Source of the DNA: Burkholderia sp. lig30
GTDB lineage: Bacteria; Pseudomonadota; Gammaproteobacteria; Burkholderiales; Burkholderiaceae
Direction of reading: 5' to 3'
Assembly (NCBI RefSeq): GCF_000687455.2
Contig: NZ_JGVW01000067.1
Span: 1-64,000, forward strand
DNA length: 64,000 nt
Position numbers and translations under genes: made by a program. The notes beneath the pieces were generated by a model that saw only the letters and a program-made list of their open reading frames with translations, had not been told where the DNA came from and did not search any database. Every line of letters begins with the position of its first letter. Within the stretch, counting starts at the first letter, position 1. Shown piece by piece: positions 33,535-44,221 of the stretch.

Positions 33535-34365
33535 ATGACTCATCCGACTGAGCTGCCGCTTTCACCGCTATCGGCGCTGCAATTCTATGCGACGGCCCCC
33601 TACCCCTGCAGCTATCTGGACGGGCGCATCGCGCGCTCGCAGGTCGCCACGCCGAGCCACCTGATCAATTCCGACATCTACACCGAGCTCGTGAAGGCCG
33701 GCTTCCGCCGCTCGGGCGTGTTCACCTACCGCCCGTATTGCGACGGCTGCCGCGCGTGCGTGCCGGTGCGCGTGCCGGTCGCCGCGTTCGTGCCGAGCCG
33801 CACCCAGCGACGCATGTGGAAGCGGCACCGCGCGCTCGTCGCGATCGTGTCGCCGCTGCATTACGACGAGGAGCATTACGCGCTCTACATGCGCTATCAG
33901 GCCGCGCGCCACGCGGGCGGCGGCATGGATCGCGACAGCCGCGACCAGTACGAGCAGTTCCTGCTGCAAAGCCGGATCAACTCGCGCCTCGTCGAATTCC
34001 GCGACCTCGACGCGACCGGCGGCGGGCCCGGCACGCTGCGCATGGTCAGCATGATCGACATCCTCGGCGACGGGCTGTCGTCGGTCTACACGTTCTTCGA
34101 GCCGGACGAGCCGCACGCGAGCTACGGCACGTACAACATTCTCTGGCAGATCGAACAGGCCAGAAGCCTCGGCCTGCCGTACGTCTACCTCGGCTACTGG
34201 ATCCGCGAAAGCCCCAAGATGGCCTACAAGGCGAATTTCCATCCGCTCGAGGGGCTGGTCGACGGCCGCTGGAACGTGCTCGATCCGGCGCGCATCGACC
34301 TGCCGCCCGTCGACGCCGCGTTCGCGCGCGCGCCGCTTCCGGGCGGCCATTCCGGCGCCGACTGA
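33535..34365 (+). CDS. bpt: Aspartate/glutamate leucyltransferase (bacterial protein transferase)
   Basis: 276 residues of the ATE1-like Bpt family, which attaches Leu to N-terminal Asp/Glu. The N-terminal Cys cluster is visible ([28 protein letters not shown]), and the C-terminal GNAT-like part contains [20 protein letters not shown] and [20 protein letters not shown]. With Aat it forms the complete leucyl branch of the bacterial N-degron pathway. Confidence 0.95.
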   Translation: MTHPTELPLSPLSALQFYATAPYPCSYLDGRIARSQVATPSHLINSDIYTELVKAGFRRSGVFTYRPYCDGCRACVPVRVPVAAFVPSRTQRRMWKRHRALVAIVSPLHYDEEHYALYMRYQAARHAGGGMDRDSRDQYEQFLLQSRINSRLVEFRDLDATGGGPGTLRMVSMIDILGDGLSSVYTFFEPDEPHASYGTYNILWQIEQARSLGLPYVYLGYWIRESPKMAYKANFHPLEGLVDGRWNVLDPARIDLPPVDAAFARAPLPGGHSGAD

Positions 34366-34577
34366 GCCGTCGCCGGCCGCCGCAGCCAGCCAAAATCCGC
34401 CACGCCACCGGCTGTATCCGCCGCTTCGCCCAGTCTCGCGACATCGGTTTCGCGGTGCCCGGCCGCGCCGCCGTCCGGTGCACGCCGGCCTGCCCGCACC
34501 CGGGAAAGCGAGCCCCGGCCGTACAACTCCCGGTAAAATGACGGGTTACCAATTTTCTGGCTGCCCGCCCTTTCGCC

Positions 34578-35615
34578 GTGTTCAGTTCCCTCTATCCGCT
34601 CGCCCGCGCATCCCTGTTCAAGATGGATGCGGAAGATGCCCACCACCTCACGCTGCGCGCGCTCGGCGCCGCCGGCCGCACCGGCCTCGCGTGCGCGCTG
34701 TCGGCCCGCGTGCCCGACGCCCCGCGCACCGTGATGGGCCTCACGTTCCGCAACCCGGTCGGCCTTGCGGCCGGTCTCGACAAGGACGGCGCGGCGATCG
34801 ACGGCCTCGCGGCGCTCGGCTTCGGCTTCATCGAGGTCGGCACGGTCACGCCGCGCGCGCAGCCCGGCAACCCGCGCCCGCGCATGTTCCGGCTGCCGCA
34901 GGCCGACGCGCTGATCAACCGGATGGGCTTCAACAACAGCGGCGTGGACCAGTTCGTGAAGAACGTCCAGGCAGCCCGCTACCGCGGCATCATCGGCCTG
35001 AACATCGGCAAGAACGCCGACACGCCGATCGAGCGCGCCGCCGACGACTACCTGTACTGCCTCGAACGCGTCTACCCGTTCGCGAGCTACGTGACGATCA
35101 ACATCTCGTCGCCGAACACGAAGAACCTGCGCCAGCTCCAGGGGGCGGGCGAGCTCGACGCGCTGCTCGCGGCGCTCAAGGACAAGCAGCAGCGCCTCGC
35201 CGACCTGCACGGCAAGCTCGTGCCGCTCGCGCTGAAGATCGCGCCGGACCTCGACGACGAGCAGATCAAGGAGATCGCCGACACGCTGCTGCGCCACAAG
35301 ATCGAAGCGGTGATCGCGACCAACACGACGCTGTCGCGCGCGGCCGTGCAGGGCCTGCCGCACGCGGACGAGGCCGGCGGCCTGTCGGGGCGCCCGGTGT
35401 TCGAGGCGTCGAACCAGGTGATCCGCAAGCTGCACGCCGAAGTCGGCGACACGGTGCCGATCATCGGCGTCGGCGGGATCTTCTCGGGCGAGGACGCCCG
35501 CGCGAAACTCGCGGCGGGCGCGTCGCTCGTCCAGCTCTACACGGGCTTCATCTACCGCGGCCCCGCGCTCGTCTCCGAATGCGTGAAGGCGATCGCCCGC
35601 GAGCGGACGTCGTAA
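34578..35615 (+). CDS. pyrD: Dihydroorotate dehydrogenase (quinone), class 2
   Basis: 345-residue membrane-associated FMN enzyme oxidising dihydroorotate to orotate with quinone. Start GTG at 34578. The N-terminal amphipathic extension (residues 1-45) is typical of class 2. Signature [19 protein letters not shown], the substrate motif NRMGFNNSG, the catalytic-base region [13 protein letters not shown] (Ser) and FMN text [11 protein letters not shown] are all present. Confidence 0.96.
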   Translation: MFSSLYPLARASLFKMDAEDAHHLTLRALGAAGRTGLACALSARVPDAPRTVMGLTFRNPVGLAAGLDKDGAAIDGLAALGFGFIEVGTVTPRAQPGNPRPRMFRLPQADALINRMGFNNSGVDQFVKNVQAARYRGIIGLNIGKNADTPIERAADDYLYCLERVYPFASYVTINISSPNTKNLRQLQGAGELDALLAALKDKQQRLADLHGKLVPLALKIAPDLDDEQIKEIADTLLRHKIEAVIATNTTLSRAAVQGLPHADEAGGLSGRPVFEASNQVIRKLHAEVGDTVPIIGVGGIFSGEDARAKLAAGASLVQLYTGFIYRGPALVSECVKAIARERTS

Positions 35616-35624
35616 TATAGAAAC

Positions 35625-35658
35625 AGGCAAACGATATTTCCATATCAATTGCCTTTTT
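35625..35658 (+). terminator. Terminator after pyrD
   Basis: AGGCAA pairs with TTGCCT, with an inner GATAT-TTCC-ATATC helix, followed by four or five T residues. Confidence 0.75.
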
Positions 35659-35710
35659 GCTATCGTCGCCCCCAGTGCATTGACCCGAAAGCGGGCAAGG
35701 AATCCACACG

Positions 35711-36505
35711 ATGAAAATGATGCTGCTGAAGAAACTGATGGTTTCCGGGCTGATCGGTGCGTCGTTTGCGGCCGCGACCGCGCACGCAGCCGACCTCCTC
35801 GACGAAGTGAAGCAACGCGGCACGCTGCGGGTCGGTCTCGAAGGCACGTTCCCGCCGTTCAATTCGAAGAATCCGCAAGGCGAGCTGGTCGGCTTCGACG
35901 TCGACATCGCGAAGGCGGTCGCGGCGAAGCTGGGCGTGAAGCCCGAGTTCGTCACGACCGAATGGAGCGGCATCATCGCGGGCCTGCAGGCCGGCAAGTT
36001 CGACGTGATCGTCAACCAGGTCGGCATCACGGACAAGCGCAAGGACGTGCTCGACTTCTCGCCGGCGTACACGTATTCGGCCGCGCAGCTGATCCAGCGC
36101 AAGGACGACGCGCGCCAGTTCAAGTCGCTGGAAGACCTGAAGGGCAAGAAGCTCGGCGTCGGCCTCGGTACCAATTACATGGACATGGCGAAGTCGGTGC
36201 CGGGCATCGACGTGAAGACCTACCCGGGTGCGCCCGAATACCTGCGCGACCTCGCGGCCGGCCGTCTCGACGCGGCGCTCAACGACCGCCTGATGCTCGC
36301 GTACCTGCTGAAGAGTTCGCAGCTGCCGTTGCGCACCGGCGCAAGCGTCGGCGCGGGCAACCCGTCGGGCATTCCGTTCAGGAAGGGCAACCCGAAGTTC
36401 GCGAAGGCGATCGACGACGCGATGACGCAGCTCGAGGCCGACGGCACCTTCGCGAAGATCTCGGACAAGTGGTTCGGCATCGACGTGACGAAGCCGCTCA
36501 AGTAA
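35711..36505 (+). CDS. Amino-acid ABC transporter substrate-binding protein
   Basis: 264 residues. Signal peptide with cleavage after THAAHA-type text (TAHAADL, residue about 26), then the SBP family 3 fold: GTLRVGLEGTFPPFNSKNPQ, LVGFDVDIAKAVAAKLGVKP, and later WSGIIAGLQAGKFDVIVNQV. It resembles cystine- and polar-amino-acid-binding proteins (FliY/TcyA type). A terminator separates it from the permease gene 114 bases on, and no ATPase gene is near. Confidence 0.88.
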   Translation: MKMMLLKKLMVSGLIGASFAAATAHAADLLDEVKQRGTLRVGLEGTFPPFNSKNPQGELVGFDVDIAKAVAAKLGVKPEFVTTEWSGIIAGLQAGKFDVIVNQVGITDKRKDVLDFSPAYTYSAAQLIQRKDDARQFKSLEDLKGKKLGVGLGTNYMDMAKSVPGIDVKTYPGAPEYLRDLAAGRLDAALNDRLMLAYLLKSSQLPLRTGASVGAGNPSGIPFRKGNPKFAKAIDDAMTQLEADGTFAKISDKWFGIDVTKPLK

Positions 36506-36541
36506 GCACCCCGACATTTCCCGCCACGCCCGGCGGGACGA

Positions 36542-36575
36542 GGGCGGCATCCGCAACGATGCCGCCCTTTCTTTT
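36542..36575 (+). terminator. Terminator or attenuator between binding-protein and permease genes
   Basis: GGGCGGCATC-N6-GATGCCGCCC, a perfect 10-bp stem, followed by TTTCTTTTG. It would limit read-through so that the binding protein is made in excess. Confidence 0.82.
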
Positions 36576-36619
36576 GTTTCCGCGGTTTATGATTGCGCTT
36601 TCGCGTATTCATCCATTAC

Positions 36620-37312
36620 ATGTCCACCACCACCCTGCTCGTCCAGTCGCTGCCGGTTCTCGCCCAGGGCGCCGTGCTCACCGTCAAGTTCGCCGTGCTG
36701 TCGATGGTGTTCGGTCTCGCCGGCGCCGTCGTGCTGGCGACGATGGGCATCCGGCAGAGCGACGGGCTCGTCGGGTTCAAGCGCTTCTGCGTCAACGCGC
36801 TCGCGGCGATCGCACGCGCCTACGTCAGCGTGATGCGCGGCACGCCGCTGCTGGTGCAGATCTTCGTCATCTATTACGGTCTGCCAAGCCTCGGCATCTC
36901 GCTCGACCCGACCCCGGCGGGCGTCATCGCGCTGTCGGCGAACGTCGCGGCCTACATGTCCGAGAGCATGCGCGGCGCGATCAACGGCATTCATCGCGGC
37001 CAGTGGCTCGCGGCGTACAGCCTCGGGCTGTCGTGGGGGCAGACGCTGCGCTACGTGATCGGGCCGCAGGCGCTGCGCATCGCGGTGCCGAGCCTGTCGA
37101 ACAGCCTCATCAGCCTGATCAAGGACACGTCGCTCGTCTCCGTGATCACCGTGACGGAACTGCTGCGCAGCGCGCAGGAAATGATCGCGGCCACCTACCA
37201 GCCGCTGCCGCTGTATCTCGCCGCCGCCGCGGTGTACTGGGTGCTGTGCCAGATCCTCGAATGGGTGCAGCGCTGGTACGAGAAGCGGCTCGCGCTGCCC
37301 GCGCGCCACTGA
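36620..37312 (+). CDS. Amino-acid ABC transporter permease
   Basis: 230-residue HisM/GlnP-family permease with about five helices. The EAA loop reads AYSLGLSWGQTLRYVIGPQALRIAVP, preceded by VMRGTPLLVQIFVIYYG. I chose the ATG at 36620 (MSTTTLLVQ); the upstream open stretch from 36593 starts with TTG. It pairs with the binding protein upstream; the ATPase must come from elsewhere. Confidence 0.88.
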   Translation: MSTTTLLVQSLPVLAQGAVLTVKFAVLSMVFGLAGAVVLATMGIRQSDGLVGFKRFCVNALAAIARAYVSVMRGTPLLVQIFVIYYGLPSLGISLDPTPAGVIALSANVAAYMSESMRGAINGIHRGQWLAAYSLGLSWGQTLRYVIGPQALRIAVPSLSNSLISLIKDTSLVSVITVTELLRSAQEMIAATYQPLPLYLAAAAVYWVLCQILEWVQRWYEKRLALPARH

Positions 37313-37502
37313 GGACGCCCGGCGCGGGCCGGGCGCAAAGCCGTCCGTGCCGGCGGCGCCGAAGCCTGCCGGACCGGCCGGAATCGAGATCGCCCGTCCA
37401 GGGTAGCGCCCCGCCCGCTCGACACTGAGCGAAACGCGACACGCCGGCGGCCGGCCGTCAGGATCGACGGCCGGCGCGCGCCGGACGAGCGAACCGCACG
37501 GC

Positions 37503-38219
37503 TCAGGCGCGCATCGGCACGTCGACGGAGAAATCGCGCGAGATTTCGTCGGCGCTATAGTCGATCAGCGCGAGCGAAGCCGCCTCGGCCTCGCGCGGAT
37601 CGCGGCGCTCGATCGCCTCGACCACACGCGCATGCGCCTTGAGCGCCACCTCGTGCGCGCCTTCCTTCTGCGCGAGGCGCGGATTCACGAGCCGCACCGC
37701 GCCGCGAACGATCGCGGCCATTTGCTGGAAGAACTGATTGCCGCTCGCGTGAACGATGCGCGTGTGCAGCAACTCGTCCGCGGCATCGTAGCCGGCGTCA
37801 CCCGGCTGCAGCACCTTGAACGCGTCGAATGCCTCGCGAATGCCGGCAATCTCCACCGCGCTCGCGCGCACGGCTGCCTGCGCGGTCGCGCGCGGCTCGA
37901 TCAGCATGCGGAATTCGATCACGTCGCGCATGAACTGCGGATCGGGCTTGGCCCGAAACCGCCAGCTCACCACGTCCTCGTCGATCATGCGCCAGTCGCG
38001 CATCGGACGCACGCGCGTCCCGACTTTCGGGCGCACGTCGAGCATGTCGCGCGCGAGCAACATCGACAATGCTTCGCGCATCACCGTGCGGCTCACGTCG
38101 AAATCCTTCGACAGCACGTCCTGTGGCGGCAGGATGCCGCCGTACTTGTCCTCGACAATGCCCGCGACAAGCCCATCCATCACTTTGGCGACCAGTGACC
38201 GGTCTTTTCCCTGCTCCAT
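37503..38219 (-). CDS. GntR/FCD (FadR-subfamily) transcriptional regulator
   Basis: 238 residues. N-terminal winged helix (GGILPPQDVLSKDFDVSRTV, MREALSML) followed by an FCD ligand domain with metal-binding Asp/His residues (FRMLIEPRATAQAAVR, DELLHTRIVHASGN, LKAHARVVEAIERRD). AGGAGG-like GGGGAGG lies 5 bases before the ATG at 38219, deciding against a start at 38279. Divergent or distant sugar-acid genes are the usual targets; none is adjacent. Confidence 0.88.
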   Translation of the reverse strand: MEQGKDRSLVAKVMDGLVAGIVEDKYGGILPPQDVLSKDFDVSRTVMREALSMLLARDMLDVRPKVGTRVRPMRDWRMIDEDVVSWRFRAKPDPQFMRDVIEFRMLIEPRATAQAAVRASAVEIAGIREAFDAFKVLQPGDAGYDAADELLHTRIVHASGNQFFQQMAAIVRGAVRLVNPRLAQKEGAHEVALKAHARVVEAIERRDPREAEAASLALIDYSADEISRDFSVDVPMRA

Positions 38220-38388
38220 GACACCTCCCCGTACGTCTATTTGCGAAAAACTGCTCCGCAGTTCCGCCGGCCCTGTCACGACTTTGTTCTTATGATCTAT
38301 AAGTTGATGAGTTTCGGGGCTATTTCGCTATCTGGTAAACACCTGACAGGGTTATCCCTCTTTTGATTCAGCTGCTTTATAAGGTCTC

Positions 38389-38424
38389 AAAAAAAGCCCG
38401 GGAAGCGCTCTGCGCTCACCGGGC
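38389..38424 (-). terminator. Terminator after rpiA
   Basis: On the minus strand GCCCGG and CCGGGC (38396-38424) with an inner AGCGC/GCGCT helix are followed by seven T residues. Confidence 0.88.
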
Positions 38425-38482
38425 CACGACTTCCGCAAGATTCGGGCACATGGCGCACAACACGCGCCACACGCCGTCCGGC

Positions 38483-39181
38483 TCAACCGCGCGGCGGATA
38501 AACGATCGTCTCGACGCCGTCAGCCGTGCCGAGCAGGCACAGGTCTGCGCCGCGCACGGCGAACAGGCCGACCGTCACGACGCCCGGCCAGCCGTTGATC
38601 TGCGCTTCGAGCGCGCGCGGATCGGTGATCTGCAGCCCCTTCACGTCGATGATCTCGTTGCCGTTGTCGGTGATGTACGGCGCGCCGTCCTGGGTCACGC
38701 GCAGCACCGGCACGCCGCCGAGCGCGGTCACGCGGCGGCCGATCGCCGTGCGCGCCATCGGCACGACCTCGATCGGCAGCGGAAACGCGCCGAGCACCGG
38801 CACGCGCTTGCTCGCGTCGGCGATGCAGACGAACGTCTGCGCGACCGACGCGACGATCTTCTCGCGCGTCAGCGCACCGCCGCCGCCCTTGATCATCGCG
38901 CCGCTGCCGTCGATCTCGTCGGCGCCGTCCACGTACACCTGCAGCGATTCGACCTCGTTCAGATCGAAGACCTGGATGCCGTGCGCGCGAAGGCGCTCGG
39001 TCGTCGCGATCGAACTGGACACCGCGCCGCGATAGCGCGACTTGACGGCCGCGAGCGCGTCGATGAAGCAGTTGGCGGTCGAGCCGGTGCCGACGCCGAT
39101 CACCGAGCCTTCCGGCACGTGCTGGATCACGTAATCGGCCGCGGCCTGGCCGACGAGGCGTTTGAGTTCGTCTTGAGTCAT
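38483..39181 (-). CDS. rpiA: Ribose-5-phosphate isomerase A
   Basis: 232 residues interconverting ribose-5-P and ribulose-5-P. Signature text [42 protein letters not shown] (catalytic Asp and Glu) and IADASKRV. The ATG at 39181 (MTQDELK) is the standard start; upstream in-frame codons to 39217 lack the family look. Monocistronic with its own terminator. Confidence 0.96.
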   Translation of the reverse strand: MTQDELKRLVGQAAADYVIQHVPEGSVIGVGTGSTANCFIDALAAVKSRYRGAVSSSIATTERLRAHGIQVFDLNEVESLQVYVDGADEIDGSGAMIKGGGGALTREKIVASVAQTFVCIADASKRVPVLGAFPLPIEVVPMARTAIGRRVTALGGVPVLRVTQDGAPYITDNGNEIIDVKGLQITDPRALEAQINGWPGVVTVGLFAVRGADLCLLGTADGVETIVYPPRG

Positions 39182-39246
39182 GGGGGATCTGAAGCTGTCA
39201 GAGTGCAAAAACCACAAGTTTACCGGATTACCGCCAGCGGCCCGGA

Positions 39247-40125
39247 CTACGGCGCGGCGGCGCCCGACGCGTCGGCCGGCGGCGCCGCGCCGGGGAAATA
39301 CTTGTCGAGCAGCGCCTGCGCGATCGCATCTGTTTCGGCATCCGGATTACCGGCGTAGTCCGACGGCCGGAAGTGCATCTGGAACGCCGCGAACACGCGC
39401 CGCGTGCGCGCGTCGAGCACACCGTCGACCGGCACGTCGTAGCCGTAGCGCGCGAGCTTCCACTGCAATCCGCGCACGTCGGCGGGCGCATTCGGCGCGC
39501 GGCCCGCGAGGCGCGCGGCGACCATCGCGCCGTCCGGCCACGCGCCGACGCCTGCGTCGGCGAGCGCGTGCCACGGAAACAGCGGGCCCGGGTCGAGCTT
39601 GCGTTGCGACGCGATGTCGCTGTGCGCGACGACGCGCGTCGGCGGGATGCCGTAGCGCGCGACGATGTCCTTCGACAGCCGGATCAACGCATCGACCTGC
39701 TCGCGCGGGTACGGCTGCCAGGTGCGGCCCTGCGGCGTGTCGACCGGGCCGAGGTTGACGTTCTCGATGCCGATCGACGCCGCGTTGAGCTCGGTCGCGC
39801 CCTGCCACGCGCTCGCGCCGGCATGCCATGCGCGCTCCGATTCGGGCACCAGCTGGTAGACGACCGGCACGCCGCGCTCCACGTGCGGATGCTCGGGCAC
39901 GAGGTAGTGCGAGCTGACCGTATCGCCCGTCAGCACTTGCAGCGCGCCAGGCTCGCCGATCTGCGTGTAGTGCATCACGAGAAACCGCACGCGCGAATCG
40001 ACGCCCTTCGCCGGATGACGCGTATCGGCGTAGTACGTCCCGCGATCGGTCAGCCCCGGCGCCGCGCACGCCGCAAGCACGGCGATCGTCGCAAGGGACG
40101 CGGCGAGGCGAAGGCGCGCGCGCAC
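39247..40125 (-). CDS. N-acetylmuramoyl-L-alanine amidase, AmiD-like lipoprotein
   Basis: 292 residues. Lipobox LAAC (Cys about 20) anchors it to a membrane. An Amidase_2 domain (about 45-190) carries zinc ligands in FLVMHYTQ and [21 protein letters not shown]; a peptidoglycan-binding domain ([20 protein letters not shown], about 215-275) follows. The order and length match E. coli AmiD, which cleaves muropeptide stems at the outer membrane in cell-wall recycling. Confidence 0.88.
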   Translation of the reverse strand: MRARLRLAASLATIAVLAACAAPGLTDRGTYYADTRHPAKGVDSRVRFLVMHYTQIGEPGALQVLTGDTVSSHYLVPEHPHVERGVPVVYQLVPESERAWHAGASAWQGATELNAASIGIENVNLGPVDTPQGRTWQPYPREQVDALIRLSKDIVARYGIPPTRVVAHSDIASQRKLDPGPLFPWHALADAGVGAWPDGAMVAARLAGRAPNAPADVRGLQWKLARYGYDVPVDGVLDARTRRVFAAFQMHFRPSDYAGNPDAETDAIAQALLDKYFPGAAPPADASGAAAP

Positions 40126-40138
40126 GATTGCCGCTCCG

Positions 40139-40885
40139 TCAGGCCGCCTTCACCCGGCGCTGCCGCACGGCTTCGTACAGGCACACGCCGCTTGCAACCG
40201 ACACGTTCAGGCTCTCGACGCTGCCGGCCATCGGGATGTTCATCACCTCGTCGCAGGTATCGCGCGTGAGGCGCCGCATCCCTTCGCCTTCGGCGCCCAT
40301 CACGAGCGCGACCGGACCATCGAGCTTCGTCTCGTAGACGCTCGCCGATGCGTCGTCAGACGTGCCGATGATCCACACGCCCGCCTCCTTCAGCTCGCGC
40401 AGCGCCCGGGCCAGGTTCGTCACCGTGATGTACGGCACGGTGTCGGCCGCGCCGCTCGCCACCTTGGCCGCCGTCGCATTCAGGCCGACCGCGCGGTCGC
40501 GCGGCGCGATCACCGCGTGCGCGCCGGCGGCGTCCGCCACGCGCAGGCAGGCGCCGAGGTTATGCGGGTCGGTGACGCCGTCGAGCACGAGCAGCAGCGC
40601 CGGCCCGTGGATGCCGTCGAGCAGCTCCGACAGGTTCTGCGCGAGCGGAATGTCCTCGACGCGCGCGACGACGCCCTGGTGACGCTCGGTATGCGCGAGC
40701 CCCCAGAGGCGCGTCTCGTCGGCCGCGATCAGCCGCACACCCGCTTCCTTCGCGGCGTGCAGGAAATCCTGCATGCGGCGATCGCGGCGGGTCTGGTCGT
40801 ACAGCACCTCCGCGACCGTCGACGCATCGTGCCGCAAGCGTGCGGTCACCGCATGAAAACCGTAAAGAACCTTCAGACGTGACAT
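40139..40885 (-). CDS. rlmB: 23S rRNA (guanosine-2'-O-)-methyltransferase RlmB
   Basis: 248-residue SPOUT (TrmH-family) enzyme methylating G2251. N-terminal L30e-like substrate domain ([20 protein letters not shown]), then the knot motifs [40 protein letters not shown] and [20 protein letters not shown]. It lies about 145 bases after rnr, in the same order as in E. coli (rnr-rlmB). Confidence 0.95.
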   Translation of the reverse strand: MSRLKVLYGFHAVTARLRHDASTVAEVLYDQTRRDRRMQDFLHAAKEAGVRLIAADETRLWGLAHTERHQGVVARVEDIPLAQNLSELLDGIHGPALLLVLDGVTDPHNLGACLRVADAAGAHAVIAPRDRAVGLNATAAKVASGAADTVPYITVTNLARALRELKEAGVWIIGTSDDASASVYETKLDGPVALVMGAEGEGMRRLTRDTCDEVMNIPMAGSVESLNVSVASGVCLYEAVRQRRVKAA

Positions 40886-41030
40886 GACTGGAACAACCTT
40901 CGATCAAACGCGCGACCGCGCAACGCACGGCCGCAATCCATGGAAATGTAAAGCGCCGCGTTCCCGGCCCGTGACCGGCAACGCGGCGTCTCGATACCGC
41001 CGGGCGCCGCGCAGGCGCCGCCCGGAACGG

Positions 41031-43556
41031 TCAGTACTTCTTGCGCGCGCGAACCTTCTTGGCCGTCGGCTTGGCCGGTGCCGCGCCTTTCTTCTTCGCG
41101 GCGACGCGCGCCCCACGCGCATCCTTGACGGCGGCGCTCGGCGCGCTCGCCGCCCGGTTGCGGCGCGCCGGCTCCTCCGCCGGCGGCAGCGCGCGCACGC
41201 GCGGGCCGCCGCGCTCGGCGCCGGGCGCAGCAGCCGGTGCCGCCACGCGCGGCGCCTTCACCGGCGTCTCGCGCACCAGCCGGAAATCGATCTTGCGCGC
41301 ATCGAGATCGACGCGGCTCACCTGCACGCGCACACGGTCCGACAGGCGATAGCGGATACCCGTGCGCTCGCCGCGCAACTCGTTCTTGATTTCGTCGTAC
41401 TGAAAATAATCCGAGCCCAGTTCGGTGACGTGCACAAGCCCTTCGATGAACAGCGTGTCGAGCTGCACGAAGATGCCGAACGACGTGACGCCGTTCACCA
41501 TCCCGCCGTATTCCTCGCCGAGCTTGTCGCGCATGAAGTAGCACTTCAGCCAGGCCTCGACGTCGCGCGACGCCTCGTCGGCGCGGCGCTCGTTCGCCGA
41601 GCAATGCAGGCCCAGCTCCTCCCAGATCGCCGTGTTCGACGGCTTGCGCGAGCGCGCCTCGTCGTCGGCCTGCTGCATCGCGCGGGCACGCGGCGAAATC
41701 GCCGTGTTCAGCGCGATGCCGTCCGGCGCCTTCGGCATGTACTTCTTGCCCGACAGGATCGCGTAGATCGCGCGGTGCGTGAGCAAGTCCGGATAACGGC
41801 GGATCGGGCTCGTGAAGTGCGCGTATGCCTCGTACGCCAGGCCGAAGTGGCCGATGTTGTCCGGGCTGTAGACTGCCTGCTGCATCGAGCGCAGCAGCAT
41901 CGGCTGCAGCATCTGCGCATCGGGCCGGTCGCGGATGTGCGCCATCAGCGCCGCGTAGTCGCTCGCGTGCGGCGTGTCGCCGCCGCCGAGCGTGAGGCCC
42001 ATGCCGCGCAGGAATGCGCGCAGGTTCTCGAGCTTCTCCGCGGTCGGCCCCGCGTGCACGCGGTACAGCCCCGGATGCTTGTTGCGCTTCAGGAAGTCGG
42101 CCGCGCAGACGTTCGCGGCCAGCATGCATTCCTCGATCAGCCGGTGCGCGTCGTTACGCTGGCGCGGCAGGATCTGCTCGATCTTGCCCTGCGCGTTGCA
42201 GACGATGTACGTCTCGGTCGTGTCGAAATCGATCGCGCCGCGCTTCTGGCGTGCGGCGAACAGCGCCTTGTACACGCCGTACAGGTTCTGCAGGTGCGGC
42301 AGCAGCTCCGCGCGGCGCGTCGCCTCCGGCCCCTTCGTGTTCGACAGCACGGCCGCGACTTCGGTATACGTGAGACGCGCGGCCGAGTGGATCACCGCCG
42401 GATAGAACTGATAGGCCTTGATGTCGCCGCGCGCGGTGATGACGATATCGCACGCGAGCACGCAGCGGTCGACCTGCGGATTGAGCGAACACAGCCCGTT
42501 CGACAGCTTCTCCGGCAGCATCGGGATCACGCGGCGCGGGAAATAGACCGACGTGCTGCGCTCGACCGCATCGGCGTCGAGCCCGCTGCCGGGCTGCACG
42601 TAGTGCGACACGTCGGCGATCGCGACGATCAGCCGGAAGCCGTCGCCGCGGCCGACCTTCACCGGCTCGCAATACACGGCATCGTCGAAGTCGCGCGCGT
42701 CCTCGCCGTCGATCGTCACGAGCGGCACGTCGCGCAGGTCGACGCGGAAACGCAGGTCGGCGGGCCGCACCTTGTCCGGCAACGCGGCCGCGCCGTCGAG
42801 CGCGGCCTTGTTGAACTCGTGCGGCACGCCGTACTTGCGCACCGCGATCTCGATCTCCATGCCCGGATCGTCGATGTCGCCGAGCACTTCGAGCACGCGG
42901 CCGAGCGGCTGCGAATGGCGGCTCGGGAAATCGGTCAGCTCGACCACCACCACCTGCCCGACCTTCGCCTTCTTCGCGTTCTGGGTAATCAGGATGTCGT
43001 GGCCGATGCGCTTGTCTTCGGGCGCGACGATCAGCGCGCCGTTCTCGTTGAGCAAGCGGCCGATCACGCGCTTGTTCGCGCGCTCGGTGACCTCGACGAC
43101 ATGGCCTTCCGGCCGGCCGCGGCGGTCGTAGCCGACGATGCGCGCGAGCACGCGGTCGTTGTGCATCACCTTCTGCATCTCGCCGTTCGGCAGGAACAGG
43201 TCGTCCTGGCCGTCGTCGCGGATCAGGAAGCCGTAGCCGTCGCGATGGCCCTGCACGCGCCCGGCGACGAAATTGGACGGATGCGTCAATTGATAATGGC
43301 CGCGCTTGTCGAGCCGGATCTGGCCGTCGCGCTCCATCGCGGCGACACGCCGGAAGAACCCCTCGCGCTCCTGACGCTTGATCGTTAGCGCCTCGGCAAT
43401 GTCGTTCGCGGCGAGAGGCGCGTCACTCGTACGCAGCACGCCGAGAATCTCTTCGCGGCTCGGAATGGGGTACGGATATTTGCTCAAGGGCTTGTCGATG
43501 GTTGTTCTCGTTGCGTTGGCGAGCGGTGTGCCCGATCGGGGCGGCTCGCGGGCCAT
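41031..43556 (-). CDS. rnr: Ribonuclease R
   Basis: About 841 residues. 3'-5' exoribonuclease for structured RNA. Domains: N-terminal helix-turn-helix (about 35-90), cold-shock domains, RNB catalytic domain with DLRDVPLVTIDGEDARDFDD and IADVSHYV, S1 domain (about 690-770) and a Lys/Arg-rich tail. The start is uncertain: I give the ATG at 43556; a TTG at SKYPYPIPSREE (about 43487) is also plausible, and the ATG at 43622 less so. Confidence 0.93.
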   Translation of the reverse strand: MAREPPRSGTPLANATRTTIDKPLSKYPYPIPSREEILGVLRTSDAPLAANDIAEALTIKRQEREGFFRRVAAMERDGQIRLDKRGHYQLTHPSNFVAGRVQGHRDGYGFLIRDDGQDDLFLPNGEMQKVMHNDRVLARIVGYDRRGRPEGHVVEVTERANKRVIGRLLNENGALIVAPEDKRIGHDILITQNAKKAKVGQVVVVELTDFPSRHSQPLGRVLEVLGDIDDPGMEIEIAVRKYGVPHEFNKAALDGAAALPDKVRPADLRFRVDLRDVPLVTIDGEDARDFDDAVYCEPVKVGRGDGFRLIVAIADVSHYVQPGSGLDADAVERSTSVYFPRRVIPMLPEKLSNGLCSLNPQVDRCVLACDIVITARGDIKAYQFYPAVIHSAARLTYTEVAAVLSNTKGPEATRRAELLPHLQNLYGVYKALFAARQKRGAIDFDTTETYIVCNAQGKIEQILPRQRNDAHRLIEECMLAANVCAADFLKRNKHPGLYRVHAGPTAEKLENLRAFLRGMGLTLGGGDTPHASDYAALMAHIRDRPDAQMLQPMLLRSMQQAVYSPDNIGHFGLAYEAYAHFTSPIRRYPDLLTHRAIYAILSGKKYMPKAPDGIALNTAISPRARAMQQADDEARSRKPSNTAIWEELGLHCSANERRADEASRDVEAWLKCYFMRDKLGEEYGGMVNGVTSFGIFVQLDTLFIEGLVHVTELGSDYFQYDEIKNELRGERTGIRYRLSDRVRVQVSRVDLDARKIDFRLVRETPVKAPRVAAPAAAPGAERGGPRVRALPPAEEPARRNRAASAPSAAVKDARGARVAAKKKGAAPAKPTAKKVRARKKY

Positions 43557-43651
43557 TCTAACACCCGCCGCCGCGGCCCAAGCAGTGTTGCGTGTTGCGA
43601 CCCCCGCCCGACACGCGGGCACTCACGAAACAGACGAATTCAAAAAAAGTG

Positions 43652-43679
43652 TTGACGCCCTTCGAGAGTGCTCTATAAT
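43652..43679 (+). promoter_or_regulatory. Promoter of tRNA-Leu copy 1
   Basis: TTGACG (43652-43657) and TATAAT (43674-43679), 16-base spacer. Confidence 0.82.
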
Positions 43680-43719
43680 GGCGGTCTTTCGCAGCGCAGT
43701 AAGCAGTCAAGCGAAACGT

Positions 43720-43806
43720 GCCCAGGTGGCGGAATTGGTAGACGCACTAGGTTCAGGTCCTAGCGGTGGCAACACCGTGGAGGTTCGAGTCCTCTCCTGG
43801 GCACCA
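43720..43806 (+). tRNA. tRNA-Leu (CAG), copy 1
   Basis: 87 bases with CCA and the long variable arm of class II tRNAs. Acceptor GCCCAGG/CCTGGGC, anticodon loop TTCAGGT giving CAG. Confidence 0.96.
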
Positions 43807-43814
43807 TCTGTTTT

Positions 43815-43844
43815 AAAAAGGTCGGCTTTATGCCGGCCTTTTTT
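43815..43844 (+). terminator. Terminator of tRNA-Leu copy 1
   Basis: AAAAAGGTCGGC-TTTAT-GCCGGCCTTTTTT. Confidence 0.88.
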
Positions 43845-44148
43845 CATTTCCGGCCCAAGGAAGCAAAGCGAAAGCGCTTGCTCGCTTTGCGCGATGCCTC
43901 GAAAGGCCGCACGCGAATCCATGGCGCGCCACCCCATCACCTCGCCCGACACTCGCCGCACCGCCGAATACCGCAATCCGCATCACGCAGATCAACGCAA
44001 ACGGCACGTTCGCGCGCAGTTCGCACCACAGAGCCTCGACAAGCAGCTCGACCACACTCTCCTGCACGAATACCGGTCCGCCCACTGACGAGCGCAGCGC
44101 ACGCATCGGTGGATTTCGATATTTTTTCGGAGAAGCGCCCGAAACCTA
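43845..44148. other. Spacer between tRNA-Leu copies 1 and 2
   Basis: About 300 bases unlike the equivalent spacer after copy 2. I see no gene. Open frames that read through the tRNAs antisense are artefacts. Confidence 0.6.
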
Positions 44149-44176
44149 TTGACACATTCTGAAGATCGTATATAAT
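44149..44176 (+). promoter_or_regulatory. Promoter of tRNA-Leu copy 2
   Basis: TTGACA (44149-44154) and TATAAT (44171-44176), 16-base spacer; a consensus-strength promoter. Confidence 0.85.
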
Positions 44177-44221
44177 TACGGTCTTTCGCGATGCAGCAGT
44201 AAGCAACTCGACGAAAAACGT

